From: Pseudomonas sp. RSB 5.4
Lineage (GTDB): Bacteria > Pseudomonadota > Gammaproteobacteria > Pseudomonadales > Pseudomonadaceae
Assembly (NCBI RefSeq): GCF_037126175.1
Contig: NZ_CP146986.1
Coordinates: 1,082,501-1,146,500, forward strand
Reading direction: 5' to 3'
DNA length: 64,000 nt
How positions within the stretch are numbered: position 1 is the stretch's first letter; each line of letters begins with the position of its first letter. The position numbers and the translations under genes were made by a program. Below are positions 18,154-26,454 of the stretch, in pieces. The notes beneath the pieces are model-generated. The model saw only the letters and a program-made list of their open reading frames with translations. It had not been told where the DNA came from and made no database searches.

Positions 18154-19440
18154 ATGTCAGCAGTCTTCTACGCTCGTAATGTTCCTGCGCCACCCTACGC
18201 GTTTCATGTTATGGCCAAGCCCAGCGGGGCTGATTGCAATCTGGATTGCGATTATTGCTTCTATCTAGAAAAGGCCGCGCTGTATCGTGACGAGCGTCGT
18301 CACCGAATGAATCTGGATGTGCTGGAAAGTTACGTCGCAAACTACATCGCTTCGCACACCGACCAGACCGAAGTAGCGTTCACTTGGCAGGGCGGCGAGC
18401 CAACACTGATGGGGTTGGAGTTCTACCAGCATGCGATAAGAATGCAGGCGGTTCATGGCGCTGGCCGCAAGATCACCAACAGCTTCCAGACCAATGGGTT
18501 ATTGATCGACGACAAGTGGAGTCAATTTTTAGCCGAGCATGATTTTTTAGTGGGCTTGTCACTAGATGGTCCGGCCGATATTCACGATGAGTACCGTGTC
18601 ACCTCCAGCGGTCATGCAAGCCATGCCTTGGTCCTGCGTGCCCTTGAGTCGCTGAAAAAATATAAGGTTCGTTTCAACATCCTCGCATGCGTCAACCGAC
18701 GCAGCTCCCAGGATCCCCTCAGGGTGTACGAGTTCTTCCGTCAGCTCGGCGTCGAGTACATCCAGTTCATCCCCATCGTCGAAAGGCTTCCCGACGTGGC
18801 GGATGCCGCCATGGGTTTCACCTTGCACGGTCCGGACAGTGATCTGGTTTTGAGTGCTTCGCACAAGGCCGAACCAAATCTGACCTCCTGGTCTGTTGGC
18901 TCGGAAGACTACGGCACGTTTCTCAACGCGATCTTCGATGTCTGGATCAAGCGTGATGTGGGCCGGATTTACGTCATGAATTTCGAGTGGGCGCTTGCGA
19001 ACTACATGGGCGAGCCCGGCGCGGCCTGTCACCACCAGCCCACCTGTGGCCGGGCGGTGGTCGTCGAGCATAACGGCGATGTTTTTTCCTGTGATCACTA
19101 CGTGTATCCAAAATTCCGCTTGGGCAATCTCACCCAGCAGTCCCTGTCCACTTTGCTGCAATCCCCGGAGCAACAGAAGTTCGGCCAGGACAAGCTGACC
19201 TCACTCCCCAAGCAGTGCCAGCAGTGCAACATGTTGAAAGGGTGTTGGGGCGGCTGCCCAAAACATCGTTTCATCGAAACAGATGAAGGCGAACCGGGGC
19301 TCAACTATTTGTGTAAAGGCTACTACCAGTTCTTTGCCCATACAGCGCCTTATCTGCGAGCCATGTCCGGATTGATTGCTCAAGGCCGTTCACCCAGCGA
19401 GATCGTGGGTGCCACGTTGATGATTACCAGGCTTGGCTGA
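18154..19440 (+). CDS. Radical SAM anaerobic sulfatase-maturating enzyme (anSME)
   Basis: A 428-residue radical SAM/SPASM enzyme that oxidises the active-site Cys or Ser of a sulfatase to formylglycine. The SAM cluster motif CxxxCxxC is at Cys28, Cys32 and Cys35. The C-terminal half has the auxiliary-cluster cysteines (CHHQPTC, FSCDHY, CQQCNMLKGCWGGCP, YLCKG) characteristic of anSMEs. ATG 18154 follows AAAGG by eight bases. A sulfatase with a Cys-type motif starts 51 bases downstream, the clearest functional evidence. The mechanism does not need oxygen. Confidence 0.94.
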   Translation: MSAVFYARNVPAPPYAFHVMAKPSGADCNLDCDYCFYLEKAALYRDERRHRMNLDVLESYVANYIASHTDQTEVAFTWQGGEPTLMGLEFYQHAIRMQAVHGAGRKITNSFQTNGLLIDDKWSQFLAEHDFLVGLSLDGPADIHDEYRVTSSGHASHALVLRALESLKKYKVRFNILACVNRRSSQDPLRVYEFFRQLGVEYIQFIPIVERLPDVADAAMGFTLHGPDSDLVLSASHKAEPNLTSWSVGSEDYGTFLNAIFDVWIKRDVGRIYVMNFEWALANYMGEPGAACHHQPTCGRAVVVEHNGDVFSCDHYVYPKFRLGNLTQQSLSTLLQSPEQQKFGQDKLTSLPKQCQQCNMLKGCWGGCPKHRFIETDEGEPGLNYLCKGYYQFFAHTAPYLRAMSGLIAQGRSPSEIVGATLMITRLG

Positions 19441-19490
19441 GTTTTATCAGCTGATTGCCTGAGACTTTTGAATGCAAAGGGAGTTGATGC

Positions 19491-21908
19491 ATGTCCAAAC
19501 CGAGTAAACCGTCATTCATGCTGGCCACCGCGTTACTTGGCAGTGTCGGCTCGCTGACCGCCCAAGCCGCCCCCGCAACAGCGGGCGCCAGCCTGCCGCT
19601 GCCGACAGCACCGTTCGGTGGCACCGTCGGTGAAACCTACAAAACGTCCAAGTCCGACTTTCCGCAACCTGTGACCCCGCCCAAGGATGCACCGAATGTT
19701 TTGGTCATCCTGATCGACGATCTCGGGTTCGCCGGTACTTCGGCTTACGGCGGCCTGACGCCAACGCCCAACTTTGATCGACTGGCCGAGCAAGGCCTGC
19801 GTTACAACGAGATGCACAACACCGCGTTGTGCTCACCGACTCGCGCCGCGTTATTGTCTGGGCGCAATCATCATCAGGTCGGGATGGGCGGCATCACTGA
19901 AGGCGCAACGGGGTTCCCGGGCTACAACAGCGTCTGGGAGGACAACAACGCCGCCATCGGTCAAGTGCTCAAAGATCACGGCTACACCACCGCTGCGTTC
20001 GGCAAGTGGCATGACACGCCGGACTGGGAGACCAGCTCGGCCGGGCCTTTTGATCGTTGGCCAACGGGCAAGGGCTTCGGTTATTTCTATGGTTTTCAGG
20101 GGGGCGAAACCAGTCAGTTCTACCCTCAGCTTTTTGAAAATACCGTGCCGGTAGAGCCGTCAAAAACTCCGGAACAGGGCTACAGCTTCAACGAAGACCT
20201 GGCCGATCACGCGATCAACTGGCTGCGCGAGCAACAATCGGTAGCCCCCAAAAAACCTTGGTTCGTCTACTACGCTCCCGGTGCCATGCATGCGCCGCAT
20301 CAAGTTCCTGCGTCCTACATAGAACCGTTTAAAGGCAAGTTCGACATGGGCTGGGACAGCTATCGCGAGATGGTGTTTGCCCAACAGAAAAAACTGGGGA
20401 TTGTCCCTGCTTCAGCCAAGCTCACCCCGCGCCCCGCAGAACTGCCGGCCTGGGACACGTTATCCGACGATCAAAAGCGCTTGTACAGTCGGCAGATGGA
20501 AGTCTTCGCCGGTTTTCTGACTCAGACTGATGAGCAAGTAGGGCGAGTACTGGATGCCGTGGCTAAAAGCCCGAATGCCGATAACACTCTGGTCATGCTG
20601 GCACTGGGTGACAACGGTGCCTCTGCCGAAGGCGGATTGAATGGCACGGTCAACAACATGGCCACGCAAAACGGTATCCCGGACAACGTGCCGAACATGC
20701 TGAAAGTCATCGACGAAATCGGCAGCCCCAAACATGAGAACCATTTCTCAGTGGGCTGGGCATGGGCTGTGGATACGCCGTTTCAGTGGACAAAGCAGGT
20801 GGCGAGTCACTTCGGCGGCACGCGCAGCGGTTTCACCGTCAGTTGGCCTGCACGTATCAAAGCGCATGGAGAGGTGCGTAATCAGTGGCATCACATGATT
20901 GATGTGGCGCCGACCATCTACGAGGCGGCCGGTATCAAAATGCCGGAGACCGTCAACGGGCAGAAACAGGTTCCGCTGGCGGGTGTCAGCATGCTCTACA
21001 GCTTCAACGATGCCAAAGCGTCGACCCGGCACACCACCCAATATTTCGAAATCATGGGCAATCGCGCGATCTACCATGACGGCTGGGTAGCGGCCGCCCG
21101 CCACGGTTTGCCGTGGGAATTGCTGGGGCGCAAGGGTGACTTCGAGAACGACAAGTGGGAGCTTTACGATTTGAGCAAGGACTTCAGTCAGGCGGATGAC
21201 CTGGCGGCGAAGAATCCGGCCAAACTCAAACAGCTTCAGGCGTTGTTCGAATCCGAGGCCAGGAAGTACAACGTACTGCCGCTGGACGACCGTTTCGTGG
21301 AGCGTGGAAATGTTCCGGACCGCCCGAGCCTCTCACGCGGGCGTGACCATTTCACGTTCTATCCAGGAACTGTGCGTGTGCCGGAAGGGACCGCGCCGAA
21401 CGTCAAGGCTCGCTCTCACACGGTGACAGCTGTGTTTGAAGTCGACGCGAAAACCGAGGGCGTCATCGTCGCCCAAGGTGGCAGCGCGGGATACACGCTG
21501 TTCGTCAAGGACGGTTACCTGGTGTACGAGAACAACTTCTTTGGCAAGGAACGCGACCAGATCAAATCCCCGGAAAAACTGCCTGCCGGTAAGGTGGTCG
21601 CCGAATTCCAGTACACGCATGAAGACAAGACCTTTGGCGGTGGCGGTACTGGTGTGCTGCTGATCAATGGCAAGGAGGTCGGGCGCGCCCATTTTGCCCA
21701 CGTGCCGCCGATCCGCTACAGCGCAACCGAGACCTTCGACATTGGTCGCGATACTGGCGAAGCAGTCTCCAACGACTACGAGGGGCCGTTCCCGTTTACC
21801 GGCACTCTCGAAAAAGTGGACATCAACATCCAGCCACAGCAGTTAAGTGCAGAGGCTCAAGAAAAAACTAAAAAGCTGGAACGTGACGCAGCCATCGCTA
21901 CGCAATAA
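19491..21908 (+). CDS. Exported type I sulfatase (arylsulfatase family)
   Basis: An 805-residue sulfatase, much longer than the approximately 550 of P. aeruginosa AtsA because of a C-terminal beta-rich extension (about residues 630-790). Signal peptide ends near AQA (26). IDDLG (75-79) supplies Ca2+-binding Asp residues, and CSPTRAALLSGR (114-125) is the Cys-type formylglycine signature, Cys114 being the residue modified. It probably releases sulphate from organic sulphate esters in the periplasm, providing sulphur. It forms an operon with the maturase upstream. Substrate (alkyl, aryl or carbohydrate sulphate) cannot be decided. Confidence 0.93.
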   Translation: MSKPSKPSFMLATALLGSVGSLTAQAAPATAGASLPLPTAPFGGTVGETYKTSKSDFPQPVTPPKDAPNVLVILIDDLGFAGTSAYGGLTPTPNFDRLAEQGLRYNEMHNTALCSPTRAALLSGRNHHQVGMGGITEGATGFPGYNSVWEDNNAAIGQVLKDHGYTTAAFGKWHDTPDWETSSAGPFDRWPTGKGFGYFYGFQGGETSQFYPQLFENTVPVEPSKTPEQGYSFNEDLADHAINWLREQQSVAPKKPWFVYYAPGAMHAPHQVPASYIEPFKGKFDMGWDSYREMVFAQQKKLGIVPASAKLTPRPAELPAWDTLSDDQKRLYSRQMEVFAGFLTQTDEQVGRVLDAVAKSPNADNTLVMLALGDNGASAEGGLNGTVNNMATQNGIPDNVPNMLKVIDEIGSPKHENHFSVGWAWAVDTPFQWTKQVASHFGGTRSGFTVSWPARIKAHGEVRNQWHHMIDVAPTIYEAAGIKMPETVNGQKQVPLAGVSMLYSFNDAKASTRHTTQYFEIMGNRAIYHDGWVAAARHGLPWELLGRKGDFENDKWELYDLSKDFSQADDLAAKNPAKLKQLQALFESEARKYNVLPLDDRFVERGNVPDRPSLSRGRDHFTFYPGTVRVPEGTAPNVKARSHTVTAVFEVDAKTEGVIVAQGGSAGYTLFVKDGYLVYENNFFGKERDQIKSPEKLPAGKVVAEFQYTHEDKTFGGGGTGVLLINGKEVGRAHFAHVPPIRYSATETFDIGRDTGEAVSNDYEGPFPFTGTLEKVDINIQPQQLSAEAQEKTKKLERDAAIATQ

Positions 21909-21920
21909 GGAGCAGTTATA

Positions 21921-21947
21921 CCGGAGCCTGAGTCAGGCTTCGGTTTG
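21921..21947 (+). terminator. Terminator of the sulfatase operon
   Basis: CCGgAGCCTGA / TCAGGCTtCGG hairpin with a one-base loop followed by TTTGTT, 13 bases after the sulfatase stop. Confidence 0.75.
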
Positions 21948-22024
21948 TTCCGTTATTTCTAAATGCGGATGGCAGTTTCTGGCCGAAAGCAGTCGATTCT
22001 CGCGTTTCGGTTTCTGGCAGATCC

Positions 22025-22057
22025 CTCCTTGGGCGCTCACCATAGAGCGCCAAGGAG
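22025..22057. terminator. Inverted repeat after the DUF6124 gene
   Basis: CTCCTTGGgCGCTC and GAGCGCCAAGGAG form a 13-bp stem with one bulged base and a six-base loop, 11 bases after the DUF6124 stop on the minus strand. No T run follows, so it may be an RNA-stabilising or weak termination hairpin. Confidence 0.55.
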
Positions 22058-22067
22058 AGAGCGTTCG

Positions 22068-22430
22068 TTATGCCATCGGCACAACATTATCCAACGCCTG
22101 ATTCACCGCCAATTCCCCCAGCATCACCACCTGCGCAATGCCCAGCAGCGTCTTGCGAATCGGCCCCTCAACCAGCGCCGCGACATCCCCCAACATCACC
22201 GTCGCCGAACCCAGTGATTCACTGGCGTTCGCCAATAATTCCTCGGTGGCAATTTTGGGGTTGGCGAGGAACATGGCGTTGGGTGTGTAGGGCGTGGCCA
22301 TGATTTGGCTGGCGGGGTTCAGGTAGTGGTCGAGGGCGCGTTCGGCGGCTTCGCTGAGTTTTCGGGAATCGGGGGATTCGTAGGGGGAGACCGTTTCGGT
22401 TTCGGGTGGGTTTGGTGTGACCTTGAACAT
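22068..22430 (-). CDS. DUF6124 family protein
   Basis: A 120-residue protein of a small family that I recognise from Pseudomonas genomes. It has a polar N-terminus (MFKVTPNPPE), the block LSEAAERALDHYL, and a helical C-terminus with hydrophobic stretches (GSATVMLGDVAALV, LLGIAQVVMLGELAVNQAL). No signal peptide. GGAG lies seven bases before the ATG. These proteins have no experimentally known function that I can name. The gene sits behind an unusual, highly structured leader of about 330 bases, described as a separate feature. Confidence 0.85.
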   Translation of the reverse strand: MFKVTPNPPETETVSPYESPDSRKLSEAAERALDHYLNPASQIMATPYTPNAMFLANPKIATEELLANASESLGSATVMLGDVAALVEGPIRKTLLGIAQVVMLGELAVNQALDNVVPMA

Positions 22431-22770
22431 AGTGACGCTCCATATGTGGCTAAGGGAACCATCACATTCGCTACCAAACGAGGGTGGTGGCCATTACGAA
22501 GGTTGGTAGACCGGCACACATGGAAAAACCGGCGCGCTCGAAAGCGCCCTGCGCATGGCCACCATAAAACACAGGCGCCAGAAAGCATCTGCGTAAGGTG
22601 ACGTTTTGCGCCATGTGTGAAACCGGGCTACCAAACCCGATCGCTGCTTTTCAGCGACCGACCCACGATAGAACCCGCACCCTGGGCGCACAAGCCGGCG
22701 GATTCTGGCGTAGTCGTAGGCAATGGCGCAAGGCGTTGTAGCCTTGGGGACGTAACACCGGGTGTCATAT
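22431..22770 (-). promoter_or_regulatory. Structured leader of the DUF6124 gene, candidate cis-regulatory RNA
   Basis: A 340-base gap without a credible gene. On the minus strand it encodes, in order: a CAAGGC/GCCTTG hairpin (22746-22729), a TCGCTG/CAGCGA hairpin (22657-22641), and a long-range stem whose arms are 22632-22611 and 22523-22505 (about 18 pairs with a three-base bulge) enclosing a GCGC-TCGAAA-GCGC hairpin. The segment CTACCAA at the 3' arm (22509-22503) can pair either with TTGGTAG upstream (22635-22629) or with a second TTGGTAG at 22477-22471, about 40 bases before the start codon. These pairings are mutually exclusive. That layout suggests a switch acting on the downstream gene; no ligand is implied. 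Confidence 0.6.
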
Positions 22771-22791
22771 AAACAACTCTGTTTAAACGCG

Positions 22792-23265
22792 TCATCGCGC
22801 GCCATTGGTAGGGTCGCCCTCGGCCAGCATGTGTTTCATGTATTCGCGTTCTGGCGCGCCGGGCAGGACGCCGGTGGTGATAGCTTCGAGCACGGTGATG
22901 TGTTGTTCGTTGAAGACGCTGACTTCGGCTGTTGCGTGGCCTCGCTCGTCGATGCTGGTGATGAGCCAGTGGCAGGTGATGGTTTCGCCGGGATAGACGG
23001 GGCGCTTGAACTGGAGGTTCATGCCGGTGGCGAGCCAGCCGATCTGGCCGCCGATTTCGGTCATCAGGCTGGCCGTGAGCAGGCCGTGGGTGATCGGCGC
23101 TTTGAATGCTCGCAGTTGCGCATAGTGCGCGTCGCAGTGGACGGGGTTGTAGTCGCGGGACAGTTGCGCGAAGTGATGGACGTCGTCGGGTGTGAAACGG
23201 CGGACGACGTTGAAGCGGTCGCCCACCTTGAGGCCTTCGGCGGCGCGTTGTCTCGGGGTTTGCAT
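22792..23265 (-). CDS. MaoC-like (R)-hydratase
   Basis: A 157-residue hot-dog-fold protein. Its catalytic block LSRDYNPVHCD matches the hydratase-2 motif (Asp and His of (R)-specific enoyl-CoA hydratases), followed by FKAPITHGLLTASLM. The start at 23265 is certain from a perfect AGGAGG. It starts 26 bases after the panB stop and is therefore probably translated from the same message. It may hydrate a 2-enoyl-CoA; why it travels with PanB is not known. Confidence 0.88.
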   Translation of the reverse strand: MQTPRQRAAEGLKVGDRFNVVRRFTPDDVHHFAQLSRDYNPVHCDAHYAQLRAFKAPITHGLLTASLMTEIGGQIGWLATGMNLQFKRPVYPGETITCHWLITSIDERGHATAEVSVFNEQHITVLEAITTGVLPGAPEREYMKHMLAEGDPTNGAR

Positions 23266-23291
23266 GGGGGCCTCCTGCTGCTGGCGGTTGG

Positions 23292-24134
23292 TTAAAAGGT
23301 GTGTTCGGGGCCGGGGAAGGTGCCGGCCTGTACGTCGTCGGCGAAGTCTCTGGCCGCCGTTTGCAGGACGCTGCGCAGGTCGGCGTACTGTTTGACGAAG
23401 CGCGGCAGACGTCCCTGGCGCAGGCCGGCCATGTCTTGCCAGACCAGCACTTGCGCGTCGCACTGATTGCCGGCGCCGATGCCCACAGTGGGGATCGCCA
23501 CCGCTTGAGTAATCGCTGCGCCAACGTCGCCGGGCACCATTTCGATCAGCAGGGCGAACGCGCCGGCGGCTTCCAGCGCTTTGGCGCTGTCGATCAGGCG
23601 CTGCCCGTCTTCGCCCCGGCCTTGTACACGATAGCCGCCCAATTGATGTTCCATCTGCGGGGTGAAACCGATGTGGGCCATGACCGGGATGCCCGAGACG
23701 CTGAGCTTGGCGATGTGTGGCAGCAATTCGACACCGCCCTCGATCTTCACCGCATGGGCGCCAGCCTCCTTCATGAAACGCACGGCGGTTTGCAGGCATT
23801 GTTCGGGTGAAACCTGGTACGAGCCGAAGGGCAGGTCGGCGATGACCAAGGCCCGCCGGGTTGATCGGGTGACGGCGCGCACCAGCGGGAGCAGTTCGTC
23901 GACGGTCACGGCCAAGGTCGAGTCGTTGCCAAACACGTTGTTGGACGCTGAGTCGCCGACCAGCAGGACGGGAATGCCGGCGTCCTCGAAAATTACTGCG
24001 CTGTACATGTCGTACGCGGTCAGCATCGCCCATTTGCGCCCTTCGACTTTCATCTGTTTGAGCTGCGGGATGCGCAGGCGTGTTGCCGGCTTGGTTAGGG
24101 CAGTGGTGTCGTAGGGTGAGGTGTGTTCGGTCAT
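23292..24134 (-). CDS. panB: 3-methyl-2-oxobutanoate hydroxymethyltransferase
   Basis: A 280-residue ketopantoate hydroxymethyltransferase (TIM barrel): it adds a hydroxymethyl group from methylenetetrahydrofolate to 2-ketoisovalerate, first step of pantothenate synthesis. Recognisable blocks are LTAYDMYSA, the metal-binding VGDSASNNVFG, KIEGG, the catalytic-Glu segment IEMVPGDVG and GIGAGNQCD. No panC is adjacent; instead a MaoC hydratase follows. Pseudomonads usually carry a panBC pair elsewhere, so this may be a second, specialised copy. The N-terminus is longer than that of E. coli PanB (264 residues). Confidence 0.92.
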   Translation of the reverse strand: MTEHTSPYDTTALTKPATRLRIPQLKQMKVEGRKWAMLTAYDMYSAVIFEDAGIPVLLVGDSASNNVFGNDSTLAVTVDELLPLVRAVTRSTRRALVIADLPFGSYQVSPEQCLQTAVRFMKEAGAHAVKIEGGVELLPHIAKLSVSGIPVMAHIGFTPQMEHQLGGYRVQGRGEDGQRLIDSAKALEAAGAFALLIEMVPGDVGAAITQAVAIPTVGIGAGNQCDAQVLVWQDMAGLRQGRLPRFVKQYADLRSVLQTAARDFADDVQAGTFPGPEHTF

Positions 24135-24159
24135 TGGCAGATCTCGTCAGGAGGAAGAA

Positions 24160-24831
24160 TCAGGCGTGCAGCTGTTCGATCAGCAGCCCCAGCGCAATCG
24201 CAATCATGATCAGCCCTGAAACTCGACTGACCCTGCGTGCCGCTGCAGGCCGGGCGCGCAGTACCACCTGTGAGCCAAACCCGACCAGCAGATAGATCAC
24301 CGCGCAACTGGCGGTATGCACCAGGCCGAGCGCGACCATTTGCAGCGGCACGGGCCACGGCGCGCCGGCGTCGGTGAATTGCGGCAACAGGGCGAGAAAC
24401 AGCAAGAACACTTTCGGGTTGAGCCCGCTCACGCAAAGACCCTTCAAGGCCCAGCGCGCCCATGAGTCGCTGGTCTGGCTCGCTGCGGCGTGCGGAGTGG
24501 AAGGGCGGGCGAACAGATTGGCGCCCAGCCACAGCAGGTAACCGGCGCCGGCTACGGTCAGTGCTGTCAGGGCCAGCGGATGTCCGGCGATCAGCGTGCC
24601 TACCCCGGCCGCCACAATCAGCGTCGCGAGTAAGTGCCCGGACAGCAGACCGCCCACGGCGGGGAGTACGACGCGGTGCTTCAAGCCTGCGGAAATCGCG
24701 TAGGCCCAGTCGGCGCCGGGGGTGATCACAAACAGAATCGATACCGCCCAGAAAGCGGCGAATACGCTGAAGGTCATGGCGTCACCCATGGCCGTTGACG
24801 TGGCGTTGCTTTGCTCATGTTGGTTTTCCAT
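24160..24831 (-). CDS. LysE-family amino-acid exporter
   Basis: A 223-residue inner-membrane protein with six hydrophobic segments. The opening block after the first helix (VITPGADWAYAISAGL, with the typical TPGxD) and LNPKVFLLFLALLPQF are LysE/RhtB hallmarks. It is divergent from an Lrp-type regulator, the classic arrangement for amino-acid-induced export. ATG 24831 is used; ATG 24777 (MTFSVF) would also give a full-length exporter. The amino acid is unknown. Confidence 0.88.
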   Translation of the reverse strand: MENQHEQSNATSTAMGDAMTFSVFAAFWAVSILFVITPGADWAYAISAGLKHRVVLPAVGGLLSGHLLATLIVAAGVGTLIAGHPLALTALTVAGAGYLLWLGANLFARPSTPHAAASQTSDSWARWALKGLCVSGLNPKVFLLFLALLPQFTDAGAPWPVPLQMVALGLVHTASCAVIYLLVGFGSQVVLRARPAAARRVSRVSGLIMIAIALGLLIEQLHA

Positions 24832-24956
24832 CAATCAAGTGCCGCGCCGGTTGCAGCGGTGCGGCAGTTTTTGGTTGAGGGAGAATAAGCAAACTCGGCT
24901 AGAATATATTTCCAAAGATGGTCGTCATGGCGCATCAGATTAGAAGGTTTTATTGC

Positions 24957-25409
24957 GTGGACAGAACTGATCGGAAGATTCTTGCTGAGCTGCAAAAGGA
25001 TGGTCGCCTGTCGGTCACCGAACTGGCCGATCGCGTGGGCCTGAGCCTTTCACCCTGCCACCGCCGCGTGCGGGCGCTGGAAGAGTCCGGGGTGCTGCTC
25101 GGCTACCGGGCAAAACTCGACCCCGCCGCGCTGGGCCTGAACTTTTCCGCGATGGTCTTCGCCACGTTGCGCGAAGGCGACCGGCAAGCGGTGGAGGCGT
25201 TCGAGGCGGCGCTGGTGGAGATTCCGCAGGTGGTGGATGCGCAACGGTTGTTCGGCGAACCGGATTATTTGCTGCACGTCATCGCTCAGGATTTGCCAGC
25301 GTTTCAGCGCCTGTATGACGAGTGCCTTTCGACTTTGCCGAATGTGCAGCGGCTGACCTCGACGCTGGTGATGAAGCGCGTGGTGCAGGATCGACCGTTG
25401 CCGTTGTAA
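24957..25409 (+). CDS. Lrp/AsnC-family regulator
   Basis: A 150-residue leucine-responsive-type regulator: N-terminal helix-turn-helix (DRKILAELQKDGRLSVTELADRVGLS, read in parts) and a C-terminal RAM effector domain (ALVEIPQVVDAQRLFGEPDYLL). GTG 24957 is chosen since AAGG lies nine bases before it; upstream in-frame ATGs would add an atypical tail. Probably controls the divergent LysE exporter in response to the exported amino acid. The AT-rich ATATATT stretch at 24901-24912 between the two genes is a plausible binding site. Confidence 0.9.
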   Translation: MDRTDRKILAELQKDGRLSVTELADRVGLSLSPCHRRVRALEESGVLLGYRAKLDPAALGLNFSAMVFATLREGDRQAVEAFEAALVEIPQVVDAQRLFGEPDYLLHVIAQDLPAFQRLYDECLSTLPNVQRLTSTLVMKRVVQDRPLPL

Positions 25410-25464
25410 ACAGAGTGATACGATCGGGGCGTGCCTCCCACGCCACAGAGCAGAATCGTCCACC

Positions 25465-26337
25465 ATGAAACCCAGTTTCGAAAAAATCCCCACCGAAGCC
25501 ACTGCCTCCTGGACGCTGCTGAACCGGCGCCTGCCAGGGGCAATTCCGTTTGAATGGCATCACCATCCCGAGTACGAACTGACGCTGACCTTGAACAGTC
25601 GTGGCCATCGCTATATCGGCAATGACGTCGCGGCTTACGATGACGGCGATCTGATTCTGGTCGGGCCGAATGTGCCGCATAGCTGGTCGTCGGCGGAGCG
25701 GGTCGACGCCGGGCAACCGCATGTGGCGTTGGTGATCTGGTTTTCGGCGGCGTGGGCGGAGTCGCTGGTGACGTTGTTTCCGGAGATGGGGTCGCTGCGG
25801 CAATTGCTTGTGGCGGCGCGGCAGGCATTGAGTTTCAGTGCGGCGGCGTCGCGGGAGATTCGGCCGCTGATTGAGGCGATGGTCGAGCAGGAGCTGCCCG
25901 AGCGTTTGATCGCGCTGCTGACCGTGTTGAGCAAACTGACACGGGACGTTGATGCCAGGCAAATCCTGTCGGCGCCGGACTCTCAGATTGGCAGTCAGAT
26001 CGTTGAGGATCCCCGTATACATCGGGTTCTGGATTACGTGCATGGACACTACGCCGAAGCCATCAGCATTCCGGCGTTGGCTGAGATGGCATGCGTCAGC
26101 GTGTCGGCGTTTCATCGAATGTTCCGTCGGCATACGCGCTGCACGGCGCTGGACTACATCGTACGGCTAAGAGTCGGACATGCCTGTGCGCTGTTGATGC
26201 AGGGACATTCGACGGTTTCGCTGATTGCCGAGGCAGTGGGATATTCGTCGCTGGCGCTGTTCAATCGGCAGTTCAAGGCGTTGAAGGGGCTGACGCCTTC
26301 GGAGTTTCGTCGTCAGCACGGTCATCACTTTCAGTAA
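25465..26337 (+). CDS. AraC-family regulator with cupin sensor domain
   Basis: A 290-residue regulator. An N-terminal cupin domain (FEWHHHPEYELTLT, metal-type His cluster near residue 32) is followed by the AraC double helix-turn-helix in the last 100 residues (LAEMACVSVSAFHRMFRR; GYSSLALFNRQFKALKG). It precedes a DUF1479 oxygenase in the same direction with a 117-base gap and may control it. Inducer unknown, probably a sugar or small acid by family analogy. Confidence 0.89.
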   Translation: MKPSFEKIPTEATASWTLLNRRLPGAIPFEWHHHPEYELTLTLNSRGHRYIGNDVAAYDDGDLILVGPNVPHSWSSAERVDAGQPHVALVIWFSAAWAESLVTLFPEMGSLRQLLVAARQALSFSAAASREIRPLIEAMVEQELPERLIALLTVLSKLTRDVDARQILSAPDSQIGSQIVEDPRIHRVLDYVHGHYAEAISIPALAEMACVSVSAFHRMFRRHTRCTALDYIVRLRVGHACALLMQGHSTVSLIAEAVGYSSLALFNRQFKALKGLTPSEFRRQHGHHFQ

Positions 26338-26454
26338 GCAGCGCGCCGCTACAACGCCACAATCGTATTACTCGACGCGGCAATTCAGGCTGCCGCCGAC
26401 ACCATCGGAAGTGGTCCCATACCTGCACCAACAACAAGGTCTGCAGGTCCCCCG

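Noticed and set aside
22494..22805. Small minus-strand open frames (103 and 89 residues) in the DUF6124 leader
   Set aside because: They overlap the structured leader, have unusual composition, and are better explained by conserved RNA structure than by protein.
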